DNA from: Bradyrhizobium sp.
GTDB lineage: Bacteria > Pseudomonadota > Alphaproteobacteria > Rhizobiales > Xanthobacteraceae
Assembly (NCBI RefSeq): GCF_030697065.1
Contig: NZ_JAUYQU010000084.1
Location: 1-45,006 of the forward strand
DNA length: 45,006 bases
Direction of reading: 5' to 3'
The notes beneath the pieces are model-generated. The model ran no database searches. It saw nothing but the letters and a program-made list of their open reading frames with translations, and was not told where the DNA came from. Positions 26,360 to 36,181 of this stretch are shown piece by piece. Position 1 is the first letter of the stretch. Each line of letters begins with the position of its first letter. The position numbers and the translations under genes are program-made.

Positions 26360-27361
26360 ATGAAGGCCATTGTCCTGGCGCGTTGCGCCCTGCTCGCACC
26401 TTTCGTCGATGTCTTGAACGATGTCGGCGCCCCGACTGAACGGATGCTGAGCAGGTTCGGCCTGCCTGCGCATCCCCAACAGAAGCCCAACGACTATTTC
26501 CCGCTCATTCCCGCGCTTCAGTTCGCAACGACCGCACAGTCATCGCAGGGGCTTGCGGATCTTGGATTTCGAGCCGTCCAACGAATGCACTTTGGTCATA
26601 TGAGCGAGCAACTTCAAGCCGCGGTTCGCCACGCGCCGACGTTGTTTAACGTGTTGGAGCAATGGTGTCGGCTCATCCCGATCGAAGACAACCTCGTCCG
26701 GTATTGGCTTGAACGTCACGATGACCGCTTGAGGGTTTGCAACAGCATCTCCGGAACTGCCGGAATGCTGCATCTCGAGCATACGCAATGGCTGCAGAAC
26801 GTGATGATGATCTACGTCATACGCCAGTTCGCAGGGCAGAACTGGGCGCCGACGACCATCGCGTTTGAAGCGCGCTACACGCCTGGTGCCGAGACCCAAT
26901 CCCGGTGGCCACGCACCCGCTTTCTGTCGGGTCAGAAGGTCTCATGGATCGATTTGCCCGTTTCGCTGCTGAGCTTACGCAATCCGGCGACGTCCGCGGT
27001 ATCAGGCCCGTCGGAGCGCGAATTTCGGCACATCGGCACCGATACCGTAACAGCGCTCAAGATGATGCTTCCGTCATACCTGGATGAGCGTCCTCTCAGC
27101 ATCGCCGAGGTAGCGGAGATCGCCGGGACCAGCGTGAGAAGCCTTCAGCGCGAACTCGCAAGCGCAGGATTGACATACTCTCGCTTGCTCGATCAGGTCC
27201 GGTTCGAGAGAGGTGCCGAGTTGCTGCGCAAGACGGATGCCAGGATCATCGACGTGGCCTTTGCTACCGGTTACGCCGACCCGGCTCACTTTGCCCGTGC
27301 CTTCCGCCGCATCGCGGGCATAACGCCGCGCGAGTTTCGAGAGAATTCGCCGAGAGCCTGA
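26360..27361 (+). CDS. AraC family transcriptional regulator (PF12625-type)
   Basis: 333 residues, full family length, from the ATG at 26360 (GGGGG upstream). The N-terminal arabinose-binding-like regulatory domain (about 10-200: GAPTERMLSRFGLPAHP, YFPLIPALQFATTAQSSQGL, NVLEQWCRLIPIEDN) precedes the C-terminal AraC HTH (about 235-330: LSIAEVAEIAGTSVRSLQRE and IIDVAFATGYADPAHFARAF, ending AGITPREFRE). It is transcribed away from the truncated AraC fragment. The target genes are unknown; the DUF1254 operon is the nearest candidate. Confidence 0.9.
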   Translation: MKAIVLARCALLAPFVDVLNDVGAPTERMLSRFGLPAHPQQKPNDYFPLIPALQFATTAQSSQGLADLGFRAVQRMHFGHMSEQLQAAVRHAPTLFNVLEQWCRLIPIEDNLVRYWLERHDDRLRVCNSISGTAGMLHLEHTQWLQNVMMIYVIRQFAGQNWAPTTIAFEARYTPGAETQSRWPRTRFLSGQKVSWIDLPVSLLSLRNPATSAVSGPSEREFRHIGTDTVTALKMMLPSYLDERPLSIAEVAEIAGTSVRSLQRELASAGLTYSRLLDQVRFERGAELLRKTDARIIDVAFATGYADPAHFARAFRRIAGITPREFRENSPRA

Positions 27362-27567
27362 AGCGTCGATCGCCGTGCGAAGCTCTGAACGGCACCTTTT
27401 CTCCGCACAGATCCTCTTCGCCAGTTTTGCGCCGCGGCTCCTCCAAACGGATGGCCGTGGTGCGCGGGGAAGGTCGCGCCGCAACAACCGGGGCAATCTG
27501 CCGAATTTGGTTCGACAGCAAAGGCGCCAGAGAGCTTCCATGTCCGGCACCACGCGCCGGATTTCCG

Positions 27568-29202
27568 CTAGGAAGCAGCTCCGCCCGGCGCTGCTTCCAG
27601 CCGGAACGCGGCGGCGAACAGCGCGCGGGTGTAGTCGGATTTCGGATTCTTGAACAGCTCCGAGGCCGGGCCCTCCTCCACCACCTTGCCATGGCGCATC
27701 ACGATCAAGTGGCTGGCGAGCGAGGCGACCACGCGCAGATCGTGCGAGATGAACATGTAGGTGAGGTCGCGCTTGCGCTGCAGTTCGCGCAAGAGGTCCA
27801 CCATCTGCGCCTGAAACAGCATGTCGAGCGCGCTGGTCGGCTCGTCCAGCACCACGAAATTCGGCTCCAGCACCACGGCGCGGGCAATCGAGATGCGCTG
27901 GCGCTGACCGCCGGAGAATTCATGCGGGTAGCGGAAGCGCGTGGCCGGATCCATGCCGACGTCCTGCAGCGCCTTGATCACGCGCGCCTCGCGCTCTTCG
28001 TAGGAAAGCTGGGGCTGGTGCACGCTGAGGCCTTCGGCGACGATGTCGCCGACCGACATGCGCGGGGACAGCGCCCCGAAGGGATCCTGGAACACGATCT
28101 GCATGTCGCGTCGGTGCGGCCGCATTTCCTTGAAGCGCAGGTCCTGGATATTGCTGCCGAGAAACACGATCGGGCCGTCGGATGAAATCAGCCGCAGCAG
28201 CGCCAGTCCCAGCGTGGTCTTGCCCGAACCGGATTCGCCGACCACGCCAAGCGTCTCGCCCCTGCGCACGGAGACGCTTACGCCGTCGACCGCCTTGATG
28301 TGCCCGACCGTCGAGCGCAACAGGCCGCGCTTGATCGGAAACCAGACCTTCAAATCATCGGAGGAGATCACGACCGGGCTTTCCGGCCGTGGCGGCGCCG
28401 GGTCGACCTTCGGCTCCGCCGCCAGCAGAGCCCTGGTGTAGGGATGCTTCGGCGCCGTGAACACCTGTTCGACCGGCCCCTGCTCGACGATCTCGCCGCC
28501 TTTCATGACGCAGACCACGTCGGCGATGCGGCGCACGATGCCGAGATCGTGGGTGATGAACAGCAGGCTCATGCCGAGCCGGGCGCGGATTTCCGCCAGC
28601 AGCGCCAGGATCTGGGCCTGCACGGTGACGTCCAGCGCCGTAGTCGGCTCGTCCGCGATCAGGAGATCCGGCTCGTTGGCGAGCGCCATCGCGATCATGA
28701 CGCGCTGGCGCTGGCCGCCGGACAATTGATGCGGGTAGCTGGCAAGGCGGGTTTCCGGGTCGGGAATGCCGACCTGGCCCAGCAATTCGAGCGTCCGCGC
28801 CCGCGCGTTCGCACCGCCGATGCCGCTGTGCAGCTTCAGGATCTCGCCGATCTGCGATTCGATCGTGTGCAGCGGGTTCAGCGACGTCATCGGCTCCTGG
28901 AAGATGATCGAGATGTCGTTGCCGCGAATGTCCCTGATCTCGTGCTCCGGCAGGTCGATCAGTTCGCGCCCCTTGAAGCGGATGCTGCCGGATGGATGCG
29001 AGGCGGTCGGATACGGCAGCAGCTTCAGAATCGACAGCGCGCTGACGGATTTGCCGGAGCCGGATTCGCCGACCAGCGCCACGCATTCGCCGCGCCTGAT
29101 CTCGAAGGAAATTCGGTCGACCGCGACCGTGGTGCCGCTCGGCTGGTGAAACGCCACCGAGAGGTCGCGGACATCGAGCAAGGGCTGGTTGATGGCGTCC
29201 AT
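27568..29202 (-). CDS. yejF: Peptide/microcin C-type ABC transporter, dual ATP-binding protein YejF
   Basis: Energises the YejABE oligopeptide importer. The 544-residue polypeptide holds two complete ABC domains: the first with Walker A GESGSGKS (45-52) and signature LSGGQRQR, the second with GESGSGKTT and FSGGQRQR. Each has a Walker B (LLIADEP and FVVLDEP) and a switch His (FITHD, FISHD). The ATG at 29202 directly follows the TAA of the PIN toxin gene, and the only visible ribosome site (GGAGG, 11 nt upstream) lies inside the toxin coding region. It is the last gene of the operon. Confidence 0.96.
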   Translation of the reverse strand: MDAINQPLLDVRDLSVAFHQPSGTTVAVDRISFEIRRGECVALVGESGSGKSVSALSILKLLPYPTASHPSGSIRFKGRELIDLPEHEIRDIRGNDISIIFQEPMTSLNPLHTIESQIGEILKLHSGIGGANARARTLELLGQVGIPDPETRLASYPHQLSGGQRQRVMIAMALANEPDLLIADEPTTALDVTVQAQILALLAEIRARLGMSLLFITHDLGIVRRIADVVCVMKGGEIVEQGPVEQVFTAPKHPYTRALLAAEPKVDPAPPRPESPVVISSDDLKVWFPIKRGLLRSTVGHIKAVDGVSVSVRRGETLGVVGESGSGKTTLGLALLRLISSDGPIVFLGSNIQDLRFKEMRPHRRDMQIVFQDPFGALSPRMSVGDIVAEGLSVHQPQLSYEEREARVIKALQDVGMDPATRFRYPHEFSGGQRQRISIARAVVLEPNFVVLDEPTSALDMLFQAQMVDLLRELQRKRDLTYMFISHDLRVVASLASHLIVMRHGKVVEEGPASELFKNPKSDYTRALFAAAFRLEAAPGGAAS

Positions 29203-29673
29203 TTATGACAGCGCCTCCAGCAAGCGAGGCAGGCTATCGTGGTTGCAATCCAGTCGTTCGATACCTTCGGGCATTTTGTCGAAATCCTTGTCTGCCGAAA
29301 CGAAAAACCGGCATCGAACCTGAATGGCACAAACAAGATGAATTGCATCGGGTAGTTTGAACCGACCCGTCGTTCTCAGCTTTGCGGTTTCGATCAAGAT
29401 ATTGCGGCTAACAGGTATCAAGGCGACAAAACCGCTCCAGAGCAACAAATCGAGATATGCGCGGCGCTTCATCTGAGGCGGCAGCCCGTCGACTTGCCTG
29501 GATGGAGCCAGGACTTCCGCAAAAGTGATTTCGCTGGTTGCCGCAATTCCGGGACGCTGCCGCATCTTGGCGATCAGACTCTTCGCCGGAGCTGCCGCTT
29601 CGTCAAGACCCTCGACCGCCTTGATGAAAAAGTTGGTATCGAGATAAATCGGGCTGAAAGATGATTCAGCCAT
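29203..29673 (-). CDS. PIN domain toxin (VapC-like ribonuclease)
   Basis: Probable Mg-dependent endoribonuclease toxin of a type II toxin-antitoxin pair, 156 residues from the ATG at 29673. The acidic catalytic residues of PIN domains are all present: D12 (YLDTNFFIKAV), E53 (TFAEVL), D109 (LPDAIHLVCA) and D128/D130 (SADKDFDKM). The start overlaps the upstream antitoxin gene by 8 nt. The TAA stop abuts the yejF ATG with no gap. It sits within the yej transporter operon on the same strand. Confidence 0.87.
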   Translation of the reverse strand: MAESSFSPIYLDTNFFIKAVEGLDEAAAPAKSLIAKMRQRPGIAATSEITFAEVLAPSRQVDGLPPQMKRRAYLDLLLWSGFVALIPVSRNILIETAKLRTTGRFKLPDAIHLVCAIQVRCRFFVSADKDFDKMPEGIERLDCNHDSLPRLLEALS

Positions 29674-29893
29674 CCCATTCGTCTCGCTGACGACGCAGTT
29701 CCTCATCGATTTCCGCGGCAGAGCGCCGACGGAAGCCCTTCAGAGAAAAAATTTCTTCAAGGCTCATCACCTCGTCCGGCCGTTTTTCCTCTTCGACGAT
29801 CGTCACCGTGACGGTCGCGGAAGGGTCGACCTCACCCCGCAGGTCGTCGGGAAGCTTCGATGCCGGATAATGTTCGCGAATGGTCCTGTTCAT
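29666..29893 (-). CDS. Antitoxin of the PIN toxin pair
   Basis: Small acidic protein of 75 residues that should neutralise the downstream PIN toxin and probably autoregulate. The N-terminal part (MNRTIREHYPASKLPDDLRG then ATVTVTIVEEE) looks like a short beta-rich DNA-binding or dimerisation module, followed by a charged helix-rich tail (IFSLKGFRRRSAAEIDEEL) suited to wrapping around a toxin. The ATG at 29893 has AGAGGTG upstream. It overlaps the toxin gene by 8 nt, a typical antitoxin-first order. Family name uncertain. Confidence 0.78.
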   Translation of the reverse strand: MNRTIREHYPASKLPDDLRGEVDPSATVTVTIVEEEKRPDEVMSLEEIFSLKGFRRRSAAEIDEELRRQRDEWDG

Positions 29894-29928
29894 GGCGCAC
29901 CTCTAATTGGCTGAGACATACCATAACC

Positions 29929-31107
29929 CTACCGAAACGTCTTGCGCGGATCGAACGCGTCGCGCACGGCCTCGCCGATGAAGATCAGCAGCGACAGCAT
30001 GATGGCGACCGCGAAAAATCCGGCGAAGCCGAGCCACGGCGCCTGCACATTGGCTTTACCTTGCGACAGCAGTTCACCCAATGACGGCGAGCCTGGTGGC
30101 AATCCAAAACCGAGGAAGTCGAGCGCGGTCAGCGTCATCACCGACGACGACACGATGAAGGGCAGGAACGTCATGGTCGCGACCATGGCGTTCGGCAGCA
30201 GGTGCCGGAACATGATCACGGCATTGGAGACGCCGAGCGCGCGCGCCGCCATGATGTATTCGAAATTTCGCCCGCGCAGAAATTCCGCGCGCACCAGCCC
30301 GACCAGCGACACCCAGGAGAACAGCAGCAGGATTCCGAGCAGCACGAAGAATCCGGGCACCAGCACCGAGGACAGGATCAGCAGCAGATAGAGCGACGGG
30401 ATCGCGCTCCAGACCTCGATAAAGCGCTGGAAACCGAGATCGACCCAGCCGCCGAAATAGCCCTGCACGCCGCCGGCGGCGACGCCGATGATCGAGGAGA
30501 TGATGGTCAGCGACAGCCCGAACAGCACCGAGATACGGAAGCCGTAGATCAGCCGCGCCACCACGTCGCGGCCCTGGTCGTCGGTGCCGAGCCAGTTGTA
30601 TTCGAGATCGCGGCAGCCGGTCAGGCCCTTCTTCTGCACCACCTCCTTGCACTGCGCTTCGGTCAGCATCCAGGTCGGCTTGGAAGGCGCCGGCGTCGGC
30701 AGATCGAGGTTGTGGGTGTCGTAGGAATAGCGGATCAGCGGCCACACCACGGTGCCGCCCTTGTCGGCGATCAGCTTCTGCAGATAGGGATCGCGGTAGT
30801 CGGCGGCGGTCTCGAAATCGCCGCCGAACGTGGTCTCGGAATAGCTGACGAAGGCCGGGAAATACAGCCGGCCGTCGAACTTGATGAGAAACGGGCGGTC
30901 GTTGGCGATCAGTTCGGCAAACAGCGAGATGAAGAACAGGATCAGGAAGATCCAGAACGACCAGTATCCCCTGCGATTGGATTTGAAGTTCTGCCAGCGG
31001 CGGCGGTTGAGCGGCGACGGCGAGAAGCGATGGCGCGTGATCGGTGCGACCTCGCCGAGCGGCGACTGCATCGAGGTTTCGATCGGTTGCGGCGAGGTCA
31101 GGGTCAT
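29929..31107 (-). CDS. yejE: Peptide ABC transporter permease YejE
   Basis: Inner-membrane permease of the Yej importer, 392 residues from the ATG at 31107 (the frame is open further upstream but overlaps yejB). After a cytoplasmic N-terminal segment comes helix 1 (YWSFWIFLILFFISLFAELI), a long periplasmic loop (about 70-180) and the BPD transport domain with LGTDDQGRDVVARLIYGFRI and the EAA-loop segment (ARALGVSNAVIMFRHLLPNA). The start overlaps the yejB stop by one base (TGATG). It is followed by the antitoxin gene after 35 nt. Confidence 0.94.
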   Translation of the reverse strand: MTLTSPQPIETSMQSPLGEVAPITRHRFSPSPLNRRRWQNFKSNRRGYWSFWIFLILFFISLFAELIANDRPFLIKFDGRLYFPAFVSYSETTFGGDFETAADYRDPYLQKLIADKGGTVVWPLIRYSYDTHNLDLPTPAPSKPTWMLTEAQCKEVVQKKGLTGCRDLEYNWLGTDDQGRDVVARLIYGFRISVLFGLSLTIISSIIGVAAGGVQGYFGGWVDLGFQRFIEVWSAIPSLYLLLILSSVLVPGFFVLLGILLLFSWVSLVGLVRAEFLRGRNFEYIMAARALGVSNAVIMFRHLLPNAMVATMTFLPFIVSSSVMTLTALDFLGFGLPPGSPSLGELLSQGKANVQAPWLGFAGFFAVAIMLSLLIFIGEAVRDAFDPRKTFR

Positions 31108-32216
31108 CAGACTTCCCGTGCCTCGAAATCGATGCGCGGATCGATCCACATATAGGCCAGATCGGACAGCAGGTTGACCACGAGGCCGACCAGCGAAAAG
31201 ATGAACAGCGTGCCGAACACCACGGGATAATCGCGGTTCAGCACGCTCTCGAAGCCGAGCAGGCCGAGCCCGTCGAGCGAGAAGATGGTCTCGATCAGCA
31301 GCGAGCCGGAGAAGAAGGCGTGGATGAACGCGCCGGGGAAGCCGGCAATCACGATCAGCATGGCGTTGCGGAAGATGTGGTTATAGAGCACCTGCCGCTC
31401 GCTGCAGCCCTTGGCGCGCGCGGTCATGACATATTGCTTGCGGATCTCGTCGAGGAACGAGTTCTTGGTCAGCAGCGTCATGGTGGCGAAGGCGCCGAGC
31501 GCCATCGAGAACAGCGGCAGCGCCATATGCCAGAAATAATCCAGGATCTTCCAGTACCAGGGAAACTGCTCCCAGCCGTCCGAGGTCAATCCGCGCAGCG
31601 GGAAGATGTTGAAGAACGAGCCGCCGGCGAACAGGATGATGAGCAGGATCGCGAACAGGAAGCCGGGAATCGCGAAGCCGATGATGATCACCGCCGAGGT
31701 CCAGGTGTCGAACTTCGTGCCGTCCTGAACCGCCTTGCGGATGCCGAGCGGAATCGAGATCAGATAGGTCAACAGCATCATCCAGATCCCGAGCGACATC
31801 GAGACCGGCAGCTTCTCCTTGATCAGCTGCAATACGCTGACGTCGCGAAAGTAGCTCTTGCCGAAATCGAACCGCGCGAAATTCCACACCATCAGGAAGA
31901 ACCGTTCGTGCGCCGGCTTGTCGAAGCCGAACTGCTTTTCCAGGCTCTTGATGAAATCGGGATCGAGACCCTGCGCGCCGCGATACTTGGAGTTGGTCAT
32001 GTCGGCGGAGGCGCCGACCTGGGTGCGGGCGCCGAAATCGCCGCCCGACGAACCCGAGATCCGGGAACTGGCGCCGGTATCGGCGCCGCTGAGCTGTGCG
32101 ATCACCCGTTCGACCGGCCCGCCCGGCGCGAACTGCACCACGATGAAGGACACGAACAGGATTCCGAGCAGGGTCGGAATCATCAGCAGGATGCGGCGGG
32201 CGATGTATGCGCTCAT
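31107..32216 (-). CDS. yejB: Peptide ABC transporter permease YejB
   Basis: Second permease of the Yej importer, 369 residues. It has helix 1 (RRILLMIPTLLGILFVSFIV), a periplasmic loop with GGPVERVIAQLSG, then the BPD permease domain (SMSLGIWMMLLTYLISIPLG), the EAA loop (TARAKGCSERQVLYNHIFRN) and a final helix region (GLGLLGFESVLNRDYPVVFG). It is coupled to yejE at its stop and starts 3 nt after the yejA stop. Confidence 0.95.
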   Translation of the reverse strand: MSAYIARRILLMIPTLLGILFVSFIVVQFAPGGPVERVIAQLSGADTGASSRISGSSGGDFGARTQVGASADMTNSKYRGAQGLDPDFIKSLEKQFGFDKPAHERFFLMVWNFARFDFGKSYFRDVSVLQLIKEKLPVSMSLGIWMMLLTYLISIPLGIRKAVQDGTKFDTWTSAVIIIGFAIPGFLFAILLIILFAGGSFFNIFPLRGLTSDGWEQFPWYWKILDYFWHMALPLFSMALGAFATMTLLTKNSFLDEIRKQYVMTARAKGCSERQVLYNHIFRNAMLIVIAGFPGAFIHAFFSGSLLIETIFSLDGLGLLGFESVLNRDYPVVFGTLFIFSLVGLVVNLLSDLAYMWIDPRIDFEAREV

Positions 32217-32219
32217 GGG

Positions 32220-34067
32220 CTATTTCGCCTGTTCAATCCTGGCCGCCTTGCTGGCCTCGAGCCACCAGGTCTCCGGTGCACCGCGCGCATAGCGTGGCTT
32301 GACCTTGGGATAGCCGAACTGGTCCCAATAAGCGATCCAGTGCGACGCCTTGTTCCAGTGCGGAATCCAGTACCGCCCCGAGCGCAGCACGCGGTCGAGC
32401 GCCCGGCACGCGGTATTGAGCTCTGCCTGGCTTTGCGCCGCAATCGCCTTTTCGACCAGCGCGTCGATCACGGGATCGGCAACCCCGGCGAGGTTGTTGG
32501 AGCCCTTGGTTTTGGCGAACTCGCTGGAGAAATAATTGCGCAGGGCGCTGCCGGGAATTTGCGGATAGATGAAGCGCGCGATCGCGATGTCGAAATCGAA
32601 ATCCTTGATTCGCGCCTCGGCCTGCGACGGGTCGACGAGGCGGATATTGGCGTCGATGCCCAGCACGCGCAGGTTCTTGATGAAGGTGGTGTGATGCGGC
32701 TCGAACGAGCGCTCGGTGAGCAGGAACTCGATCGTCAATTGCTCGCCCTTGGCGTTGACCCGCTTGCCGTCCCTGACGCTCCAGCCGGCGGCATTGAGCA
32801 GGTCACCGGCGACGCGCAGCAGCTTGCGGTCCTGCCCCGATCCGTCGCTCACCGGCGGCAGCCATGCCGGCCCGAACACCTCCGGCAGCACCCGGTCGCG
32901 GAACGGCTCGAGCAGCGCGATCTCCTCGGGCGACGGTTCGCCCTTCGCCATCATCTCGGAGTTCTGGAACACCGAATGGGTGCGGTCGTACGCACCGTAC
33001 ATCAGGTTCTTGTTGGTCCATTCGAAATCGAACGCGACCACCATCGCTTCGCGCAGCCGGCGATCGCCGAATTTTTCGCGCCTGGTATTGAGCAGCCAGC
33101 CCTGCGCGCCCGAGGGGCGCTGGTCGGGAATCACCTCGCGCTTGACGCGGCCGTCGCGAAGTGCCGGGAAGTCGTAGCGCGTGGCCCAGACCCGGGAGGT
33201 GAATTCCTCGCGAAACAGGTAATTGCGGCCGATGAAGGCTTCCAGGCCGACTTCGCGGTCGCGGTAATACTCGTCGCGCAGCAGGTCGAAATTGTACTGC
33301 CCGCGCGCGACGGGAAGATTCTCGCCCCACCAGTTCCTGACCCGCTCGAATTCGACGTAACGTCCCTGCTCGAAACGCGCCACGCGGTAGGGACCCGAGC
33401 CGAGCGGCGCCTCCAGCGAGGTCTCGTCGAACGGCCGTGTGCCGTAGTATTTTTCCGAGAAGATCGGCATCGACGCCGCCAGTGCCGGCGCATCGAGCCC
33501 GCGCGCCGGAGAGAACCGCAACACCACCGTCTGCTTGTCCTCGGCCACGATTTCGGCGAGCTCGCGCAACACGGAAGAATAGGCCGGATGGCCCTTGGTC
33601 TTCAGCGTCGTCAGCGAGAACGCGACGTCGGCCGCGGTGATGTCGGTGTCATCGTGAAATTTGATCCCCGGGCGCAGGCGGAAGCGGTAGAGCAACCCGT
33701 CGGCGGAAACCGCCAGGTCCTGCGCCGCCAAAGGGTAAACCGCGTCGGGCTCATCGAGCGCCCGCGTCATCAGCGACGCGAAAGTAAGGCCCATATTGCC
33801 GGCGACGTCGCCTTTGATGATGTAGGCGTTGAGCGAATTGAAGGTCGATCCGCCGGCGCCGACCAGCTGCGAGAACGTTCCGCCCTTGGGAGCGTCGGCA
33901 TTGACGTAGTCGAAATGGCGAAAATCCGCAGGATATTTCAGCTCGCCGAACGCCGAAAGGCCATGGACTCTGGCGGCCGTATCCTGCGCCACCGCGGGCC
34001 GAAGCCACGCCGCGCCGACGGCGCCCGCGCCGAGCCGCAGCATGCCGCGGCGGTCGAACATCGTCAT
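32220..34067 (-). CDS. Peptide ABC transporter substrate-binding protein (YejA-like, second copy)
   Basis: Periplasmic extracellular solute-binding protein family 5 (oligopeptide binding), 615 residues from the ATG at 34067; a TTG at 34085 overlapping the upstream gene is less likely. The twin-arginine-like signal DRRGMLRLGAGAVGAA is followed by AVAQ and the mature start. Family landmarks include HGLSAFGELKYPADFRHFDY, APKGGTFSQL, LRPGIKFHDDTDITAADVAF, LGSGPYRV and PHWNKASHWIAYWDQFGYPK. It is related to the upstream copy and probably arose by tandem duplication. Confidence 0.93.
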   Translation of the reverse strand: MTMFDRRGMLRLGAGAVGAAWLRPAVAQDTAARVHGLSAFGELKYPADFRHFDYVNADAPKGGTFSQLVGAGGSTFNSLNAYIIKGDVAGNMGLTFASLMTRALDEPDAVYPLAAQDLAVSADGLLYRFRLRPGIKFHDDTDITAADVAFSLTTLKTKGHPAYSSVLRELAEIVAEDKQTVVLRFSPARGLDAPALAASMPIFSEKYYGTRPFDETSLEAPLGSGPYRVARFEQGRYVEFERVRNWWGENLPVARGQYNFDLLRDEYYRDREVGLEAFIGRNYLFREEFTSRVWATRYDFPALRDGRVKREVIPDQRPSGAQGWLLNTRREKFGDRRLREAMVVAFDFEWTNKNLMYGAYDRTHSVFQNSEMMAKGEPSPEEIALLEPFRDRVLPEVFGPAWLPPVSDGSGQDRKLLRVAGDLLNAAGWSVRDGKRVNAKGEQLTIEFLLTERSFEPHHTTFIKNLRVLGIDANIRLVDPSQAEARIKDFDFDIAIARFIYPQIPGSALRNYFSSEFAKTKGSNNLAGVADPVIDALVEKAIAAQSQAELNTACRALDRVLRSGRYWIPHWNKASHWIAYWDQFGYPKVKPRYARGAPETWWLEASKAARIEQAK

Positions 34068-34081
34068 GCGCGAAATGTCCC

Positions 34082-35980
34082 TCAAGATCGTCTGCCGATC
34101 CGGGCGGCCTTGTCGGCATCATACCACCAGATCGCGGGGAATGCCGACAGGCCGTATTTCGGCAGCTCGGCCGGCCGGCCGAAGCGATCCCAGCGCGCGG
34201 TCCGCGATTTATTGTAGGTCCATTGCGGCACGACGTAATGATTCCACAACAGCACGCGGTCGAGCGCCCTGGTCGCGGCCAGCAAATCGTCGCGGTCCGT
34301 GGCAAAAATCAGCCGTTCGATCAGCTTGTCGATCGCGGGATTCTTGATGCCGATAATATTGCGCGAGCCGGCCATGTCGGCGGCCGGCGAACCCCAATAC
34401 TCGCGTTGCTCATTACCCGGCGAAAGCGATTCCGGCCACGACGACACGACGATATCGAAATCCCAGGTTCGCAGCCGGTTCTCGTATTGCGCCGGATCGA
34501 TGGTGCGCACGCCAACGTCGATGCCGAGACGCTCCAGCGAGGGCTTGAAGAACAGCATGACCCGCTCGAACGAGGGATCGGCTCCCAGCAATTCGATCGT
34601 GAACGGCGCTCCGGTTCTGGCGTCAGTCAGCTTGCGCTCACGCACCTCGTAACCGGCCTCCTTGAGCAGACGCAGTGCCTCGCGCAGATTCGCGCGCACC
34701 GCTTCCGGGCTGCCGCCGACCGGGTTGGTATAGGCCGTCGTGAAAACCTCCGGCGGAACCTCGGCGCGGACCTTTTCGAGGATTTCCAGTTCCCTGCCCT
34801 GCGGCAGGCCGCTCGATGCGAGCTCCGTGCCGTCGAAATAGCTGCTGATGCGCTTGTACTGGCCGAAGAAAATCTGCTTGTTCATTTCCTCGAAATCGAA
34901 CGCAAGATTCAGCGCCCGGCGCACCCGCGGATCCCTGAACTTGTCGCGGCGGAGATTCATCGCAAACGCCTGCATGATGCCGGAGCTGCGGTTTGGAAAC
35001 TCCTCCAGCACCACCCGCTTGTCGGCGACGGCGGGGAAGTCGTAAGCCGTGGCCCAGTTCTTGGCGCTGTTCTCGGTGCGCCAGTCCACCTGATCGCCCT
35101 TGAAGGCCTCCAGCGCCACCAGCGAGTCGCGGAAGTACTCGTAACGCAACTCGTCGAAATTGTTGCGCCCGATATTGACGCCGAGATCGCGCGCCCAATG
35201 ATCCTTCACGCGCTCCAGCGAGACCGACCGTCCGGCGACGAATTCCCTGATGCGATAGGGACCGGAGCCCAGCGGCTTCTCCAGCGTCGTCGCGGAGATG
35301 TCGCGCTTGCGGCCCTCGCTGTCGGTCCCTTCCCACCAGTGCTTCGGCAATATCGTGAGCTGGCCCACGATCAGCGGAAGCTCGCGATTGCCCGGCGCGT
35401 CGAAGGTGAACTTGATGTCGCGCTCGCCGGATTTTTCGGCCTTCACCACATGGCGGTAGTAGGCCGAATATTGCGGGTGATGCTTCTTGAACGATTCCAG
35501 CGAGAAGATCACATCGTCCGCCGTCACCGGCTTGCCGTCGTGCCATTTCGCCTCGGCCCGCAGCCGATAGGTGACGGAGGAAAAATCCTCGGGATGGCTG
35601 ACCGCTTCGGCCAGCGCGCCGTATTCAGTCGAAACCTCGTCCAGCGACGACGTCATCAGCGGTTCGTACACCAGCTGGACGGCTGCCGCGATCGATCCCT
35701 TGACGCCGGCAACCGCGACATTGAAATTGTCGAACGTCCCGATCAGGATCTGCCGGGCGATGCCGCCCTTGGGCGCGTCCGGATTGACGTAGTCGAAGCG
35801 CTTGAAGTCGGCCGGATATTTGACGTCGCCGAACAGCGACAGCGCGTGGCGCCAGACCGGCGCGGCGGTTGCGGATTGCGCCTGAGCCTCAACACCAGCG
35901 ACGGCCCCCAGGGAGGGCGCGATGGCGGACAAGGCCGCGCCTTGCAGAAGATGTCGTCGGGTAATCGGCAAATGAAACAT
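34082..35980 (-). CDS. Peptide ABC transporter substrate-binding protein (YejA-like, first copy)
   Basis: Second family 5 solute-binding protein, 632 residues, first gene of the yej operon. The twin-arginine signal TRRHLLQGAALSAIAPSLGA precedes the mature protein (WRHALSLFGDVKYPADFKRF, DAPKGGIARQILIGTFDNF, LRAEAKWHDGKPVTADDVIF, KPLGSGPYRIREFV). The ATG at 35980 is preceded by AGGG. The stop overlaps the alternative TTG start of the second copy by 4 nt. Having two binding proteins may widen the range of peptides imported. Confidence 0.94.
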   Translation of the reverse strand: MFHLPITRRHLLQGAALSAIAPSLGAVAGVEAQAQSATAAPVWRHALSLFGDVKYPADFKRFDYVNPDAPKGGIARQILIGTFDNFNVAVAGVKGSIAAAVQLVYEPLMTSSLDEVSTEYGALAEAVSHPEDFSSVTYRLRAEAKWHDGKPVTADDVIFSLESFKKHHPQYSAYYRHVVKAEKSGERDIKFTFDAPGNRELPLIVGQLTILPKHWWEGTDSEGRKRDISATTLEKPLGSGPYRIREFVAGRSVSLERVKDHWARDLGVNIGRNNFDELRYEYFRDSLVALEAFKGDQVDWRTENSAKNWATAYDFPAVADKRVVLEEFPNRSSGIMQAFAMNLRRDKFRDPRVRRALNLAFDFEEMNKQIFFGQYKRISSYFDGTELASSGLPQGRELEILEKVRAEVPPEVFTTAYTNPVGGSPEAVRANLREALRLLKEAGYEVRERKLTDARTGAPFTIELLGADPSFERVMLFFKPSLERLGIDVGVRTIDPAQYENRLRTWDFDIVVSSWPESLSPGNEQREYWGSPAADMAGSRNIIGIKNPAIDKLIERLIFATDRDDLLAATRALDRVLLWNHYVVPQWTYNKSRTARWDRFGRPAELPKYGLSAFPAIWWYDADKAARIGRRS

Positions 35981-36123
35981 CCCTGTTGCTGACGGAGTGC
36001 CCCTTTAAGAACGCAATATAAGGCAAGGTTTCGACCGATTATGTTGCTTTTTCCTCATGTTGCCAGCCTGATAACACGCCCGGTGCGGCGAAAGGTCCCG
36101 GTAACAAGGATGCGATCATGGCA

Positions 36124-36151
36124 AAACGGCCAGGCAGAAGCCTGGCCGTTT
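36124..36151 (-). terminator. Terminator after cycM
   Basis: Perfect 12-bp stem AAACGGCCAGGC / GCCTGGCCGTTT with a 4-nt loop. On the minus strand it is followed by TTTTGC-type sequence, 30 nt after the cytochrome stop. It separates cycM from the yej operon promoter region downstream. Confidence 0.85.
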
Positions 36152-36181
36152 GCATCAAACCCATGCAGGGCCTTCGGAATG

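Noticed and set aside
27362..27567. Small gene between the AraC regulator and yejF
   Set aside because: Open frames here run into yejF antisense sequence and have no ribosome site or domain.
31044..34217. 1057-codon plus-strand frame opposite yejB and yejA
   Set aside because: Antisense shadow of well-supported transporter genes; no start site, motif or domain.
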